The position numbers and the translations under genes were made by a program. Shown here piece by piece: positions 8,364 to 18,181 of a stretch of DNA of 63,894 nt. The notes under the pieces are model-generated. The model saw only the letters and a program-made list of their open reading frames with translations, made no database searches and had not been told where the DNA came from. Source of the stretch: Clostridia bacterium (GTDB lineage Bacteria; Bacillota; Clostridia; Oscillospirales; CAG-272); assembly GCA_017441005.1 (NCBI GenBank), contig JAFSAM010000039.1, positions 1 through 63,894 of the forward strand, in the 5' to 3' direction. Numbering within the stretch: the stretch's first letter is position 1; each line of letters starts with the position of its first letter.

Positions 8364-8407
8364 CAAAAACAGAATAAGGGGAACTTATACCAAAGCACAA
8401 GTCCCCC
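8364..8407 (-). terminator. Terminator of the ribosomal operon
   Basis: Stem GGGGGACTT/AAGTTCCCC with a 12-nt loop, then TTATTCTGTTTTTG, 44 nt after the rplQ stop. A second small GTCGG/CCGAC hairpin follows just before the htpG ribosome-binding site. Confidence 0.6.
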
Positions 8408-8450
8408 AACTTTAAACTAAAATTATTCTGCTTTGGTTTCTTCGGCAGAC

Positions 8451-8879
8451 TTATTCAGCCTTTGCCTCTTCAACCTTTGCTTCTTTCTTTGCTGCACTCT
8501 TGGACTCTTTCTTTTCTTCCTTTGCAGCCTTTTCGTCAGCTACAAGCTTAATGAGAGCCATTTCTGCGCCGTCACCGCGACGGGGACCCAATTTGTACAT
8601 ACGGGTGTAACCGCCGTTTCTGTCAGCGTATTCGGGTGCAATTTTATCAAAGAGCTTCTTTACTACGTCTTCCTTTGTTACGAAAGCCATAGCAGCTCTC
8701 TTTGCAGCAAGAGTATTCTTCTTGCCGAGTGTAATCATTTTTTCGGTCAAGCTACGTACTTCTTTAGCTCTGGTAAGAGTTGTTTCGATGGAGCCGTTCT
8801 CAAGGAGATAGGTTACCATACCTCTTAACATCGCCTGTCTGTGAGCAGTAGGTCTGCCGAGTTTTCTGGTTCCTGGCAT
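8451..8879 (-). CDS. rplQ: 50S ribosomal protein L17
   Basis: 142 aa; residues 1-115 are typical L17 ([21 protein letters not shown]...). A 25-residue Lys/Glu/Ala-rich tail follows, a low-complexity extension seen in some Clostridia. AAGGAGG is well placed before the ATG. Last gene of the S10-spc-alpha operon; the ecf transporter, truA, rplM and rpsI genes that often follow in Firmicutes are not here. Confidence 0.97.
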   Translation of the reverse strand: MPGTRKLGRPTAHRQAMLRGMVTYLLENGSIETTLTRAKEVRSLTEKMITLGKKNTLAAKRAAMAFVTKEDVVKKLFDKIAPEYADRNGGYTRMYKLGPRRGDGAEMALIKLVADEKAAKEEKKESKSAAKKEAKVEEAKAE

Positions 8880-8933
8880 TTTAAAGGGACCTCCTTCTTA
8901 CATATCAATTAAATGATTGTGCCGTCTCTACTC

Positions 8934-9884
8934 TCAGTCTTCCTCTTTTTTGAGGTCGAGGTTGAGTGAGTGCAATTTTTGGATAACTTCTTCAAGCGAC
9001 TTCTTGCCGAGGTTTCTGACCTTGATCATGTCCTCTTCCGTGCGGTTTGTAAGATCCTGAACGGTATCGATACCCGCACGCTTCAAGCAGTTGAAGCTTC
9101 TGACGGACAGTTCAAGCTCCTCAATGGTCATCTCAAGAACCTTTTCTCTGATGGTTTCTTCGCGCTCAACCAATATATCTGTCTTCATAGGCTCGTCGGA
9201 CAAGTCTACAAACAGATTGAGATGCTCGTTGAGTATCTTGGCACCGAGGGAAATTGCCTCCTTAGCACTGATCGTGCCGTTGGTCAATACCTCGAGGGTA
9301 AGCTTATCATAGTCAGTGATATTGCCGACACGGGTGTTTTCAACCGTGTAGCTTACGTTGTATACAGGTGTATATATAGAGTCAGTATAGATCACACCGA
9401 TTACGGACTGATTATTCTGCTTGTTCTTTTCCTGAGAAACATAGCCGCGTCCGTGGTCAAATGTAAGCTCCATATACAAACGAGTATTTTCGCTGACCGT
9501 TGCAATATGATGGTCAGGATTGAGCACTTCGATATCAGCATCCTGCTTAATGTCACCTGCGGTTACGTCCATAGGACCTGTTACGTCAATAACAACTACC
9601 TTAGGACCCTGGGTGTTAAGCTTTGCGGTGATGCCCTTGATATTAAGAATGATATTCGTAACGTCTTCGGTAACACCGGGGATAGTCGAAATCTCGTGGA
9701 GAACACCGTCAATTTTTACGCTTACTACAGCTACACCGGGAAGGGAGCTCAGTAAGACTCTGCGAAGTGAATTGCCGAGTGTTGTTCCGTATCCTCTTTC
9801 AAGAGGCTCAATGATAAATTTACCCTTTGAGCCATCTTCGCTTAAGTTTATCGTGGATATATTGGGCTTTTCTATTTCGATCAT
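8934..9884 (-). CDS. rpoA: RNA polymerase alpha subunit
   Basis: 316 aa. The N-terminal dimerisation domain (about 1-230) contains [23 protein letters not shown], and the C-terminal helix-hairpin-helix domain (about 250-310) contains [19 protein letters not shown] and [12 protein letters not shown]. It nucleates RNA polymerase assembly and contacts UP elements and activators. Located between rpsD and rplQ as usual for the alpha operon. Confidence 0.98.
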   Translation of the reverse strand: MIEIEKPNISTINLSEDGSKGKFIIEPLERGYGTTLGNSLRRVLLSSLPGVAVVSVKIDGVLHEISTIPGVTEDVTNIILNIKGITAKLNTQGPKVVVIDVTGPMDVTAGDIKQDADIEVLNPDHHIATVSENTRLYMELTFDHGRGYVSQEKNKQNNQSVIGVIYTDSIYTPVYNVSYTVENTRVGNITDYDKLTLEVLTNGTISAKEAISLGAKILNEHLNLFVDLSDEPMKTDILVEREETIREKVLEMTIEELELSVRSFNCLKRAGIDTVQDLTNRTEEDMIKVRNLGKKSLEEVIQKLHSLNLDLKKEED

Positions 9885-9950
9885 AGTTTTCCTCCTGTAA
9901 TGTTAGTGTTTTCACCGGTTTTTTCCGGCTATATGGGCGGAGGTGCTGTT

Positions 9951-10577
9951 TTACTTTGAGTACAACTCTACGATGAGCTGTTCTTCGAACGGGAAGTCAA
10001 TGTCTTCTCTCTTAGGCAGAGCAATAACCTTTGCTGATACAGCACTGTTATCAACCTCAAGCCACTTGGGAGCATTGTTGCTTTCCATTGCTTCCATCAA
10101 GCCCTTAAACTTTTCAGATGCACGTGCACCTTCTCTGAGAGCGATCACATCACCCTGTTTAACGATGATTGAAGGAACGTTTGCCTTCTTGCCGTTGATT
10201 GCAAAATGTCCGTGTGTAACGAGCTGACGAGCTTCCTTGCGGCTTTCTGCCAATCCCATTCTGTACACTACGTTGTCAAAACGACGTTCAAGCAAGGAGA
10301 GAAGATTTTCGCCGGTTACGCCTTCCTGCTTTGCAGCAATCTCGTAGTAGTGCTTGAACTGGTTCTCAAGCACACCGTAGTATCTTCTTGCCTTCTGCTT
10401 CTCACGAAGCTGCAAGCCGTATTCCTTGAGTTTCTTTGCATTTGCGCCATGCTGACCGGGAGCTGCGGGTCTGCGAGCTACCGAGCACTTGTCTGACAGA
10501 CAACGTTCGCCCTTCAAAAAGAGCTTTGTACCTTCTCTGCGGCAGAGTCTGCACGCAGGTCCTGTATATCTTGCCAT
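9951..10577 (-). CDS. rpsD: 30S ribosomal protein S4
   Basis: 208 aa, primary 16S rRNA binder. The N-terminus carries a zinc-type cysteine set (CRLCRREG and C...C in ERCLSDKC), and the S4 RNA-binding domain ([27 protein letters not shown]) spans about residues 98-160. Placed between rpsK and rpoA, as in other Firmicutes that keep S4 in the alpha operon. Confidence 0.98.
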   Translation of the reverse strand: MARYTGPACRLCRREGTKLFLKGERCLSDKCSVARRPAAPGQHGANAKKLKEYGLQLREKQKARRYYGVLENQFKHYYEIAAKQEGVTGENLLSLLERRFDNVVYRMGLAESRKEARQLVTHGHFAINGKKANVPSIIVKQGDVIALREGARASEKFKGLMEAMESNNAPKWLEVDNSAVSAKVIALPKREDIDFPFEEQLIVELYSK

Positions 10578-10602
10578 ACTTATTTTTCCTCCTATTTACG
10601 TA

Positions 10603-11001
10603 TTAAACACGTCTTCTCTTAGGCGGTCTGCATCCATTGTGAGGAATGGGTGTTACGTCCTTGATAAGTGTAATATCAAGACCTACTGCCTGAAGAGCAC
10701 GAATTGCGGATTCTCTGCCGCTACCGGGGCCTTTTACGTAAACTTCTACGGTCTTCATACCGTGTTCCATAGCTGCTTTTGCTGCAGTTTCTGCTGCCAT
10801 CTGTGCTGCGAAGGGTGTAGACTTCTTGGAGCCCTTGAAACCGAGTTCGCCTGCGGATGCCCAGGATACTGCATTTCCGTTTACATCGGATATTGTTACG
10901 ATTGTGTTATTGAAAGTAGCGCGAATATGTGCCGCACCCTTCTCAATATTCTTACGCTCGCGGCGTTTTCTTACAACCTTTTTTGCTGCTGCTTTTGCCA
11001 T
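10603..11001 (-). CDS. rpsK: 30S ribosomal protein S11
   Basis: 132 aa, platform protein near the P/E-site mRNA path. Typical segments: [30 protein letters not shown], and the C-terminal [22 protein letters not shown]-type site precedes the ATG. Follows rpsM by 18 nt. Confidence 0.98.
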   Translation of the reverse strand: MAKAAAKKVVRKRRERKNIEKGAAHIRATFNNTIVTISDVNGNAVSWASAGELGFKGSKKSTPFAAQMAAETAAKAAMEHGMKTVEVYVKGPGSGRESAIRALQAVGLDITLIKDVTPIPHNGCRPPKRRRV

Positions 11002-11019
11002 CTGAAGTATTACACTCCT

Positions 11020-11388
11020 TTACTTCTTCTTATTTGCGATAGTTTTTGCAGGGCCTTTTCTTGTTCTTGCGTTTGTCTTTGTACGCTGACCTCTTACGGG
11101 GAGACCCTTTCTGTGTCTTATACCGCGATAGCAGTTGATCTCAACCAATCTCTTGATGTCAAGAGCAACTTCACGGTGCAAGTCACCTTCTACCTTATAG
11201 TTGTTTTCAATCTCATCTCTGAGCTTTGCAACTTCGTCCTCTGTGAGATCCTTAGCTCTCTTGTCAGGGTCTATGCCTGTGCTTGCGAGGATGTCGTTTG
11301 CACTTTTACGGCCAATACCATATATATAGGTAAGAGCTATTTCGATGCGTTTTGCATTAGGAATATCAACACCTGCTATACGTGCCAT
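11020..11388 (-). CDS. rpsM: 30S ribosomal protein S13
   Basis: 122 aa, head protein contacting L5 and the P-site tRNA. Starts [19 protein letters not shown], has the helix-two-turn-helix with IYGIGRKSA, and ends in the basic tail [21 protein letters not shown]. Confidence 0.98.
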   Translation of the reverse strand: MARIAGVDIPNAKRIEIALTYIYGIGRKSANDILASTGIDPDKRAKDLTEDEVAKLRDEIENNYKVEGDLHREVALDIKRLVEINCYRGIRHRKGLPVRGQRTKTNARTRKGPAKTIANKKK

Positions 11389-11405
11389 TTCTTATTTTCA
11401 CCTCT

Positions 11406-11519
11406 TTAGCCTTGTTTCTGTTTATGCTTAGGGTTTTCGCAAATAACCATTACTTTGCCTTTTCTCTTAATGATCTTGCATTTTTCACATATTTTCTTTA
11501 CGCTGGGTTTGACCTTCAT
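11406..11519 (-). CDS. rpmJ: 50S ribosomal protein L36
   Basis: A 37-codon gene read directly from the minus strand: [20 protein letters not shown]..., ending NPKHKQKQG. It has the zinc-ribbon CxxC plus C/H residues of the zinc-binding L36 form. It lies between infA and rpsM, the expected position in the spc/alpha junction. Confidence 0.96.
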   Translation of the reverse strand: MKVKPSVKKICEKCKIIKRKGKVMVICENPKHKQKQG

Positions 11520-11552
11520 TTCTTTACACCGGTCCTTTCTTTACGCGTATTA

Positions 11553-11771
11553 TTATTTAGTGCGCCAGGTTATACGGCCCTTTGTAAGGTCGTACACTGA
11601 AACTTCTACTGTAACTTTGTCGCCCGGTACAATCCAGATATAGTTCATTCTGAGCTTACCCGAAATGTGAGCGTTTACGGTATGCCCGTTGGGCAGTTGT
11701 ACCTTGAAGGTTGCATTGGGCAGTGCCTCGAGTACAGTACCTTCAAATTCAATAACGTCGTCCTTTGGCAG
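11553..11771 (-). CDS. infA: Translation initiation factor IF-1, probable CTG start
   Basis: OB-fold factor that blocks the 30S A site during initiation; 72 aa from the chosen start, the canonical IF-1 length. The body [20 protein letters not shown]...[16 protein letters not shown]...RITWRTK is typical. No ATG or TTG is available: the frame is closed by a stop upstream, and the only GTG (at 11780) overlaps the AAGGAG site itself. A CTG 8 nt after AAGGAG yields an N-terminus PKDDVIE that aligns with canonical IF-1; the ATT one codon earlier (5-nt spacing) is the alternative. Lies between the KOW gene and rpmJ. Confidence 0.93.
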   Translation of the reverse strand: MPKDDVIEFEGTVLEALPNATFKVQLPNGHTVNAHISGKLRMNYIWIVPGDKVTVEVSVYDLTKGRITWRTK

Positions 11772-11793
11772 AATAATCACTCCTTCTTAAATT

Positions 11794-12015
11794 TCAGGAC
11801 ATTTTATGATACTTTGAAACAATTTTTGCCGCGGTCCTGTCGGAAAGTCCTTTGTTTACAGGCGGTGTTGCTAATTCACCGTCAAGCTTTCCCACAAGCC
11901 TTATATGTTTCAATCTTTTCTTTTTTGGCTTCTCAATCTTTTTCAGACTTGCCGTCTTCAACAGAGGCACATAAGTTCCATCAAGCACACCGACTGTGAT
12001 GTATGCTATGCACAT
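11794..12015 (-). CDS. KOW-domain (L14e-like) RNA-binding protein, start unclear
   Basis: Ribosome-associated KOW protein commonly found between map and infA in Clostridia. The family pattern is visible: V-S-x-AGHR...YITVGVLDGTYV, then KLEKPKKKR-type KKIEKPKKKRLKHI. The annotated ATG gives 73 aa but starts inside the KOW strand. Homologous sequence (RSIAVSLAGHR) continues upstream for about 13 codons to the map stop codon in the same frame, with no ATG, GTG or TTG. Start would have to be ATT (12054) or ATC (12042), or the N-terminus has been lost. GCAGGT upstream of the ATG is a weak ribosome-binding site. Family length is usually 90-100 aa. Confidence 0.7.
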   Translation of the reverse strand: MCIAYITVGVLDGTYVPLLKTASLKKIEKPKKKRLKHIRLVGKLDGELATPPVNKGLSDRTAAKIVSKYHKMS

Positions 12016-12063
12016 TCTGTGACCTGCAAGTGAAACTGCGATACTTCGAAAAATAAACTTAAA

Positions 12064-12816
12064 TCAGTTTACTTTTGTAGTAGAGATTACGCCGTCGTCT
12101 GTCAGTATGTTCGTATGCTCATAGTGAGCAGACAACTTTCCGTCTTTGGTTTTTACCGTCCATCCGTCGGGGAGAACGTAGACCTCATGGGTTCCCGCGT
12201 TTACCATCGGCTCTATTGCAAGTGCCATACCCTTACAGAGTCTGACGCCGTGTCCCTTTGTTCCGTAGTTCGGAACGCTTGGATCCTCGTGCAATTCCTT
12301 GCCGATTCCGTGTCCGACAAACTGTCGAACCACGCTGAAGCCGTATTGCTTTACGTGCTCTTCGATCGCACTTCCGATGTCACCCAACCGGTTGCCCGGT
12401 ATTGCGGCAGCGATACCCTTCTCGAAAGAAGTTTTTGCCGCTTCGATAAGGCGCTTTGCCTCGTCGGAAACATTTCCGACGGCAAAGGTGTTGGCAGAAT
12501 CTCCGTGGAAACCCTTATAGAAGGCTCCGACGTCGATCTTGACTATGTCGCCGTCTTGAAGAATCTTATTCTTCGACGGGATACCGTGTATGACCTCATC
12601 ATTTATGGATATGCAGGCACTTCCTGGGAAGCCGCCGTATCCGAGAAAGCTGGGCTTTGCTCCCGACTTTACTATATGATTTCGGATCAGATCGTCAAGA
12701 TGCTTTGTGGAGACACCTTCTTTTACAGCCTCACCGGCAAGGCACAATGCCTCACCCGTGATTCTGCCTGCCTCTTTCATAATCGCAATTTGAGCTGCGT
12801 TTTTAATTTGTATCAT
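12064..12816 (-). CDS. map: Type I methionine aminopeptidase
   Basis: Removes the initiator Met from nascent proteins; 250 aa. Metal ligands in the pita-bread fold are visible: DIVKIDVGAFYKGFHGDSA (two Asp), a His in GHGIGKELHEDP, and Glu in LAIEPMVN and HTNILT. Start MIQIKNAAQIAIM is preferred because the longer frame overlaps the end of adk. It reads in the same frame as the following KOW gene, separated by one TGA. Confidence 0.97.
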   Translation of the reverse strand: MIQIKNAAQIAIMKEAGRITGEALCLAGEAVKEGVSTKHLDDLIRNHIVKSGAKPSFLGYGGFPGSACISINDEVIHGIPSKNKILQDGDIVKIDVGAFYKGFHGDSANTFAVGNVSDEAKRLIEAAKTSFEKGIAAAIPGNRLGDIGSAIEEHVKQYGFSVVRQFVGHGIGKELHEDPSVPNYGTKGHGVRLCKGMALAIEPMVNAGTHEVYVLPDGWTVKTKDGKLSAHYEHTNILTDDGVISTTKVN

Positions 12817-12829
12817 AGATATTCGCCTT

Positions 12830-13462
12830 TTAGGCACGAATTGATTTCAAGATCAATTCCGTTATCTCTGTTATATCACCGCGTCCGTCGACGGACTTCA
12901 GGATACCCTTCTTGCCGTAGTAGTCCTTGAGAGGTTCTGTCTGATCGTGATAGATCTTGAGTCTCTCGAGTACTGTCTCGGGCTGGTCATCCTTACGGAT
13001 TATAAGCTTTGCACCGCACTTGTCGCAAGTTTTATTATCCTTTGTGGGGATATACTTGATATGATAAGACATTCCGCACGCTTCGCATACGCGACGTCCG
13101 CTCATACGTTCAACAATGTCGGCATCGTCGACGTCAATGTCAACGACGTAGTCGATTTTTACGCCAAGCTCGTCAAGCGCTTCCGCCTGAGGAACCGTGC
13201 GAGGGAAACCGTCAAGAATAAAGCCGTTCTTGCAGTCGTCTGCAGTGAGACGTTCTTTAATAATGCCGATTACCACTTCGTCGGGAACGAGGGCACCCTT
13301 TTCGGTATATGCCTTAGCAGCAGTACCCATTTCTGTTCCGTTCTTTATCGCTTCGCGAATGATCGCTCCGGTGGAGATGGTGGGTATTGAGCAGATTTCT
13401 GCGATCTTCTCTGCCTGTGTACCCTTACCTGCTCCGGGAGCTCCAAGGAATATTATCTTCAT
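12830..13462 (-). CDS. adk: Adenylate kinase
   Basis: AMP + ATP to 2 ADP; 210 aa. P-loop GAPGAGKGTQ (residues 7-16), AMP-binding segment with STGAIIREA, DGFPRT, and a lid containing the four-Cys zinc site CEAC...CDKC typical of Gram-positive and Clostridial adenylate kinases. Between secY and map in the spc operon. Confidence 0.98.
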   Translation of the reverse strand: MKIIFLGAPGAGKGTQAEKIAEICSIPTISTGAIIREAIKNGTEMGTAAKAYTEKGALVPDEVVIGIIKERLTADDCKNGFILDGFPRTVPQAEALDELGVKIDYVVDIDVDDADIVERMSGRRVCEACGMSYHIKYIPTKDNKTCDKCGAKLIIRKDDQPETVLERLKIYHDQTEPLKDYYGKKGILKSVDGRGDITEITELILKSIRA

Positions 13463-13471
13463 ACTGTCTCC

Positions 13472-14776
13472 TTAATCCAAGAAGCCCTTGTAATGACGCA
13501 TAGTCATCTCTGCTTCAATTGCACGTACAAGCTCAATTACTACACCAACTACGATGATGACAGAAGAACCACCAAATGCGAGCTGACCGATACCGGTTGC
13601 ACTGAACGTATCAAGCGCAATAATGTTGATTACAAGCGGGAGAACCGCTACAACACTAAGCATAATTGCACCGATAAGTATGATCTTGTTGAGAACCTTG
13701 GTAATGTAGTCCGAGGTAGGCTTACCGGGACGGATACCGGGAATAAATCCACCGTTCTTTTTAAGATTGTTTGAAACTTCTACGGGGTTAAAGGAAATTG
13801 CAATGTAGAAATATGCGAATGCAATAATGAGGATTATAAAGAGTATTACGTAGAACCAGGATGTGTGGGAGAAGAACTGAAGGAACTTATACCAGAACGT
13901 TCCCTCTTTGGGGTTACTCAAAAGAGCTGCGATGGTAGTGGGAAGACCGAGGATAGAGTTTGCGAAAATGATAGGCATAACGCCCGACATATTAACCTTG
14001 ATAGGAAGGTTCGTGCTCTGTCCGCCGTACATCTTTCTACCTACGACCTTCTTAGCATACTGAACGGGGAGACGGCGTTCGCTTTCGCTCATAAATACGA
14101 TGAATGCAAGCATACCGAGACCGATCACTATTACTACGAGGGCATATACAAGACCCTGCCAGCCGCCTGTGAACATTTTTGTGAAGAGTTCAACAAGGAA
14201 TGCGGGGAGCCCTGCCAAGATATTGGCAAAGAGTATGATAGACACACCGTTGCCGATACCGAAATCGTTAACCTGTTCTGCAAGCCACATGATCAATGCG
14301 GAGCCTGCGACGTAACAAGCAAGAATTACGAATGCACCGAACACACCTGCGCCGGGAACGATCATATTGTTTACCTTCATAAACATATAGTAACCGTATG
14401 CGGTAACAAGTGCAATGCCGATGGTTACGTAACGGCTGATCTGGTTGATCTTCTTCTTACCTTCTTCTCCGTCCTTCGAAAGTCTTTCGAGAGCGGGAAT
14501 CGCGATAGAAAGAAGCTGCATAACGATCTGCGCTGTGATATAAGGAGATACCGAAAGCGCAAACAGCGTTGCCTGGGAGAATGCATCACCTGAAAGAAGG
14601 TTTACATACTGGAAGAAAGAACCTGTACTATTGATGATGTCGCCCATTCTTGTTGCGTTAACGTAAGGAACGGGAATGCTGGCACCTACACGGTACAATA
14701 CTACGATCAAAAGAGTAAAAAGAATCTTTTTTCTGAGTTCGGGGATCTTCCAACCGTTCTTTATAGTCTGAAGCAT
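13472..14776 (-). CDS. secY: Preprotein translocase subunit SecY
   Basis: 434 aa, ten transmembrane segments forming the protein-conducting channel. Typical stretches: FALSVSPYITAQIVMQLL, the plug region, GNGVSIILFANI, and the cytoplasmic ribosome-binding loop with SERRLPVQYAKKVVGRKM. Its start codon overlaps the rplO stop by one base, indicating coupled translation. Confidence 0.98.
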   Translation of the reverse strand: MLQTIKNGWKIPELRKKILFTLLIVVLYRVGASIPVPYVNATRMGDIINSTGSFFQYVNLLSGDAFSQATLFALSVSPYITAQIVMQLLSIAIPALERLSKDGEEGKKKINQISRYVTIGIALVTAYGYYMFMKVNNMIVPGAGVFGAFVILACYVAGSALIMWLAEQVNDFGIGNGVSIILFANILAGLPAFLVELFTKMFTGGWQGLVYALVVIVIGLGMLAFIVFMSESERRLPVQYAKKVVGRKMYGGQSTNLPIKVNMSGVMPIIFANSILGLPTTIAALLSNPKEGTFWYKFLQFFSHTSWFYVILFIILIIAFAYFYIAISFNPVEVSNNLKKNGGFIPGIRPGKPTSDYITKVLNKIILIGAIMLSVVAVLPLVINIIALDTFSATGIGQLAFGGSSVIIVVGVVIELVRAIEAEMTMRHYKGFLD

Positions 14777-15216
14777 TATACCACCTCAGTCTTTCCGCCC
14801 GCTGCCTCGATTTTTTCTTTTGCAGCAGCAGAGAAGATTGTAGCTTTTACGGTTAATTTCTTGGAGATTTCACCGTTGCCCAGAATCTTAAGACCGTCGA
14901 GTTCTTTTCCAACCAAGCCGCACTCGATGAGTGCTGCCATATCAACAACGTCACCGTCATTGAATCTGTCAAGCTTGCTGATGTTTACAATTGCATATTC
15001 TTTTGCAAAATGGTTCTTGAAACCTCTCTTGGGCAAGCGTCTGTAAAGCGGGATCTGTCCGCCTTCGAAGCCGGGACGTACACCGCCGCCGGAACGAGCG
15101 TTCTGACCCTTGTGACCCTTACCTGCTGTTTTTCCGTTACCGGAACCGGCACCGCGTCCTTTGCGGTATGCGCTCTTTACGGAGCCTTCTGCCGGAGAAA
15201 GTTCATGGAGTTTCAT
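14776..15216 (-). CDS. rplO: 50S ribosomal protein L15
   Basis: 146 aa. Starts [12 protein letters not shown], followed by the Gly/Arg/Lys-rich N-terminal extension ([19 protein letters not shown]) that threads 23S rRNA, and a globular C-terminal domain. Stop and secY start overlap. Confidence 0.98.
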   Translation of the reverse strand: MKLHELSPAEGSVKSAYRKGRGAGSGNGKTAGKGHKGQNARSGGGVRPGFEGGQIPLYRRLPKRGFKNHFAKEYAIVNISKLDRFNDGDVVDMAALIECGLVGKELDGLKILGNGEISKKLTVKATIFSAAAKEKIEAAGGKTEVV

Positions 15217-15228
15217 GGTATTTCCTCC

Positions 15229-15414
15229 TTATCCTTCAATCTTTTCCACCTTGACAAGGTGGGAAATAACCTTGATCTTACCGTTCAAAACGTCGCCTTC
15301 AGCGTGTACGGTAAAATCGCCGATTTTGCCAAGTCCGAGGGACTTAGCTGTTGTTTTCTGGTTAGGCTTTGCGCCGATGAGGCTTTTTACAAGCGTTACT
15401 TTTACGTTTGCCAT
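15229..15414 (-). CDS. rpmD: 50S ribosomal protein L30
   Basis: 61 aa, MANVKVTLVKSLIGAKPNQKTTAKSLGL pattern, standard short bacterial L30. GGAGGCAG-type site before the ATG; between rpsE and rplO. Confidence 0.97.
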   Translation of the reverse strand: MANVKVTLVKSLIGAKPNQKTTAKSLGLGKIGDFTVHAEGDVLNGKIKVISHLVKVEKIEG

Positions 15415-15426
15415 AATTCTGCCTCC

Positions 15427-15930
15427 TTAGTCCTTGATAGCGTCTACGCTTACATCGCGGAGAGCTGCAATTTCTTCCATTGTACGAAGAGCCTTGAGTC
15501 CTTCAAATGTTGCCTTAACAACGTTTGTAGGATTGTTCGAACGAAGGCACTTTGCACGAATGTTCTTGATACCTGCCATTTCAACAACGGCACGGCATGT
15601 ACCACCTGCGATAATACCGGTACCTTCTTTAGCAGGCTTAAGGAGAACCTTACCTGCACCGTAGATACCCATTACCTCATGAGGAATTGTGTCACCCTTC
15701 ATAGATACGGTGATCATGTTTTTCTTTGCATCTTCAATACCCTTGCGGATAGCATCCGGAACTTCGGCAGCCTTGCCGAGACCGTAGCCTACATGGCCCT
15801 GACCGTCGCCTACAACCATAATTGCAGTAAATCTTGCAATACGGCCGCCCTTAACTGTCTTGGAAACACGGTTGAGAGCTACGAGTTTTTCCTGAAGATC
15901 GAGTGTCGAAGCATCTATTCTCTGATTCAT
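15427..15930 (-). CDS. rpsE: 30S ribosomal protein S5
   Basis: 167 aa. Has the dsRBD-like N-terminal domain ([26 protein letters not shown]) and the C-terminal domain with [23 protein letters not shown]. Involved in translational accuracy and mRNA entry. Confidence 0.98.
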   Translation of the reverse strand: MNQRIDASTLDLQEKLVALNRVSKTVKGGRIARFTAIMVVGDGQGHVGYGLGKAAEVPDAIRKGIEDAKKNMITVSMKGDTIPHEVMGIYGAGKVLLKPAKEGTGIIAGGTCRAVVEMAGIKNIRAKCLRSNNPTNVVKATFEGLKALRTMEEIAALRDVSVDAIKD

Positions 15931-15950
15931 TAAACTTTCCTCCTGTTTCC

Positions 15951-16310
15951 TTAGAACTTAAGGCCGCCCTCACGAGCAGCTTCTGCGAGTTCCTTAACAC
16001 GTCCGTGATAAAGGTTACCGCCACGGTCAAATACAACTTCTGTAATGCCCTTTTCAAGAGCTCTTTCAGCGATCGTCTTACCAATCTGTCTTGCGGCTTC
16101 TTTGTTACCGCCGTATCCTGCAAAGGCCTTTTCCAAAGTGGATGCGGATACCAATGTTACGCCCTTTGTATCGTCAATAACCTGAACCTGAATGTTCTGA
16201 AGCGAACGATATACGCAAAGGCGAGGTCTTTCGGGAGTACCCGAAATCTTTGCTCTGATTCTCTTATGTCTCTTAAGACGCTGAGCTTTGCTGTCTTTTC
16301 TTGATACCAT
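15951..16310 (-). CDS. rplR: 50S ribosomal protein L18
   Basis: 119 aa; starts [31 protein letters not shown] and ends [28 protein letters not shown]. Binds 5S rRNA. Confidence 0.98.
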   Translation of the reverse strand: MVSRKDSKAQRLKRHKRIRAKISGTPERPRLCVYRSLQNIQVQVIDDTKGVTLVSASTLEKAFAGYGGNKEAARQIGKTIAERALEKGITEVVFDRGGNLYHGRVKELAEAAREGGLKF

Positions 16311-16328
16311 TCTATTCCACTCCTTTCA

Positions 16329-16868
16329 TTATTTACCGGCCTTACCGGCTTTGCGGCGAATTCTCTCGTCAGAGTACTTAACACCCTTACCAAGGTAGGG
16401 TTCGGGAGGTCTCTTGCTTCTGATTTCGGCAGAGAGCTGACCAACCTTCTGCTTGTCAGTGCCCTTAACGATGATCTGGTTTGCATTGGGAACTTCAATT
16501 GTAATTCCGTCTGCTTCTTCAAATGTGATGGGGTGAGAGTAACCGAGGTTAAGGGTAAGTGTCTTACCTGCTTTTGCTGCTCTGTAACCAACGCCGTTGA
16601 TATCGAGAGTCTTGCTGAAGCCCTTTGTTACGCCTTCAACCATGTTGCTCAACAATGTTCTTGTCAAGCCGTGGAGAGCCTTGTGCTCCTTCATCTCGGA
16701 GGGACGCTCAACGATAAGTGTATTGCCTTCCTTCTTGATGATCATTTCTTTATGAAGTGCCTGAGTCAATGTACCCAATGCACCCTTTACTGTTACAACG
16801 TTTCCTGCCTCTATCTTTACATCGACGCCGGCGGGAATTTCGATGGGTTTTCTACCAATTCTAGACAT
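16329..16868 (-). CDS. rplF: 50S ribosomal protein L6
   Basis: 179 aa with the duplicated L6 fold: [17 protein letters not shown] at the start and the rRNA-contacting [27 protein letters not shown] near the end. Between rpsH and rplR. Confidence 0.98.
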   Translation of the reverse strand: MSRIGRKPIEIPAGVDVKIEAGNVVTVKGALGTLTQALHKEMIIKKEGNTLIVERPSEMKEHKALHGLTRTLLSNMVEGVTKGFSKTLDINGVGYRAAKAGKTLTLNLGYSHPITFEEADGITIEVPNANQIIVKGTDKQKVGQLSAEIRSKRPPEPYLGKGVKYSDERIRRKAGKAGK

Positions 16869-16885
16869 CTCTTCTTACCTCCCCA

Positions 16886-17281
16886 TTACCATACAAAGGC
16901 AAGTACTTCGCCGCCAACATTCTCTTTACGAGCCTGCTTGTCGGTCATAATGCCCTTGGGTGTAGATACGATAGCGATGCCGAGACCGTTCATAACCTTC
17001 GGCATGTCTTCACAGTTAGAATAAACTCTGAGACCGGGCTTAGATACTCTCTTAAGACCCTGGATTACTCTCTGCTTATTCTTGTACTTGAGTGTGATTC
17101 TGATCACGCCCTGCTTGCCGTCTTCGATGATCTCGAAGCCCTTTACGAAGCCTTCTGCAACAAGAATGTCGGCAATCGCCTTCTTCATGTTGGAAGCAGG
17201 AACGTCAACTGTTTCGTGTTTTGCGCTGTTTGCATTTCTGATACGTGTGAGCATATCAGCAATAACGTCTGACATTTGCAT
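16886..17281 (-). CDS. rpsH: 30S ribosomal protein S8
   Basis: 131 aa from [18 protein letters not shown]. This start is preferred to the ATG 15 nt upstream because GGAGG lies 8 nt before it. Primary binder of the 16S central domain and, in other bacteria, the translational repressor of the spc operon. An unusually long gap separates it from rpsN. Confidence 0.97.
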   Translation of the reverse strand: MQMSDVIADMLTRIRNANSAKHETVDVPASNMKKAIADILVAEGFVKGFEIIEDGKQGVIRITLKYKNKQRVIQGLKRVSKPGLRVYSNCEDMPKVMNGLGIAIVSTPKGIMTDKQARKENVGGEVLAFVW

Positions 17282-17419
17282 TTTTATATCCTCCATATAT
17301 GCAAGTTAATTTCTTGCCGCCCGAGATTTTTTCGGGCTGCATACCGGGGGTTAAAGTTTTTTACTTTCCTACCGGCAGGTTTGGAAGCTTTTTAGCTTTT
17401 TTACTGTTTTAGTTCTGGA
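17282..17419 (-). promoter_or_regulatory. Structured 138-nt gap between rpsN and rpsH
   Basis: Other gaps in this operon are mostly under 50 nt. On the transcript strand the gap can form a GCCCGA-rich hairpin with a UCGGGC partner and an AAAGT/ACTTT stem flanked by CCGGTA and TACCGG-like segments. No open frame is visible. It could be a regulatory or processing element; S8-type autoregulation is only a suggestion. Confidence 0.4.
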
Positions 17420-17605
17420 TTACCAGCTTGCTTTACGCACGCCCGGAATTTCGCCCTTATAAGCCAGCTCGCGGAAACAAATACGGCAGATACCGTACTT
17501 GCGGAGGTAAGCGTGAGGACGACCGCAGATCTTACATCTGTTGTATTCACGTGTGGAATACTTCTGTGTTTTCTGCTGTTTTAAAACCATTGCCTTCTTT
17601 GCCAC
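17420..17605 (-). CDS. rpsN: 30S ribosomal protein S14, zinc type
   Basis: 61 aa, the short type Z form with two CxxC pairs (CKICGRP and CRICFREL) that bind zinc, ending [11 protein letters not shown]. Immediately after rplE. Confidence 0.98.
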   Translation of the reverse strand: MAKKAMVLKQQKTQKYSTREYNRCKICGRPHAYLRKYGICRICFRELAYKGEIPGVRKASW

Positions 17606-17620
17606 GATTTTTTCCTCCTT

Positions 17621-18160
17621 TTATTTTGCGAACGGTGCGCCCATCAATGTGAGAAGCTCTCTTGCTTCTTCATCTGTCTGAGCTGTCGTTACAAATGCGA
17701 TATCCATACCGCGGATCTTCTCGATCTTGTCGTACTCGATCTCAGGGAAGATCAACTGCTCTTTCAAACCGAGAGAGTAGTTGCCTCTGCCGTCGAAAGC
17801 GTTGGGGTTGATACCCTTGAAGTCACGAACACGGGGAAGAGAGAAGTTGAAAAGACGATCCATGAATTCGTACATCTTTTCGCCTCTGAGCGTTACCTTA
17901 ACGCCGATCTTCATACCCTGTCTGAGCTTGAAGTTTGCTACAGACTTCTTTGCGTATGTGGGAACAGCCTTCTGGCCGGATATCATTGTTACTTCTTCGA
18001 TAACGTTTTCAATTACCTTGGAGTTGTCCTTTGCATCGCCTGTACCGACGTTGATCACGATCTTGTCGAAACGGGGGATCTGCATGGGGCTCTTGTAATT
18101 GAACTTCTTCATAAGAGCGGGGGCTACTTCTGACTTATAATAATCTCTGAGTCTTGCCAT
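17621..18160 (-). CDS. rplE: 50S ribosomal protein L5
   Basis: 179 aa. Typical segments [38 protein letters not shown], and [21 protein letters not shown]. Binds 5S rRNA and the P-site tRNA. Confidence 0.98.
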   Translation of the reverse strand: MARLRDYYKSEVAPALMKKFNYKSPMQIPRFDKIVINVGTGDAKDNSKVIENVIEEVTMISGQKAVPTYAKKSVANFKLRQGMKIGVKVTLRGEKMYEFMDRLFNFSLPRVRDFKGINPNAFDGRGNYSLGLKEQLIFPEIEYDKIEKIRGMDIAFVTTAQTDEEARELLTLMGAPFAK

Positions 18161-18181
18161 CTTTCTTTACCTCCGCAATTC

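Noticed and set aside
10489..11409. 306-codon frame opposite rpsK and rpsM
   Set aside because: Antisense shadow over two certain ribosomal protein genes.
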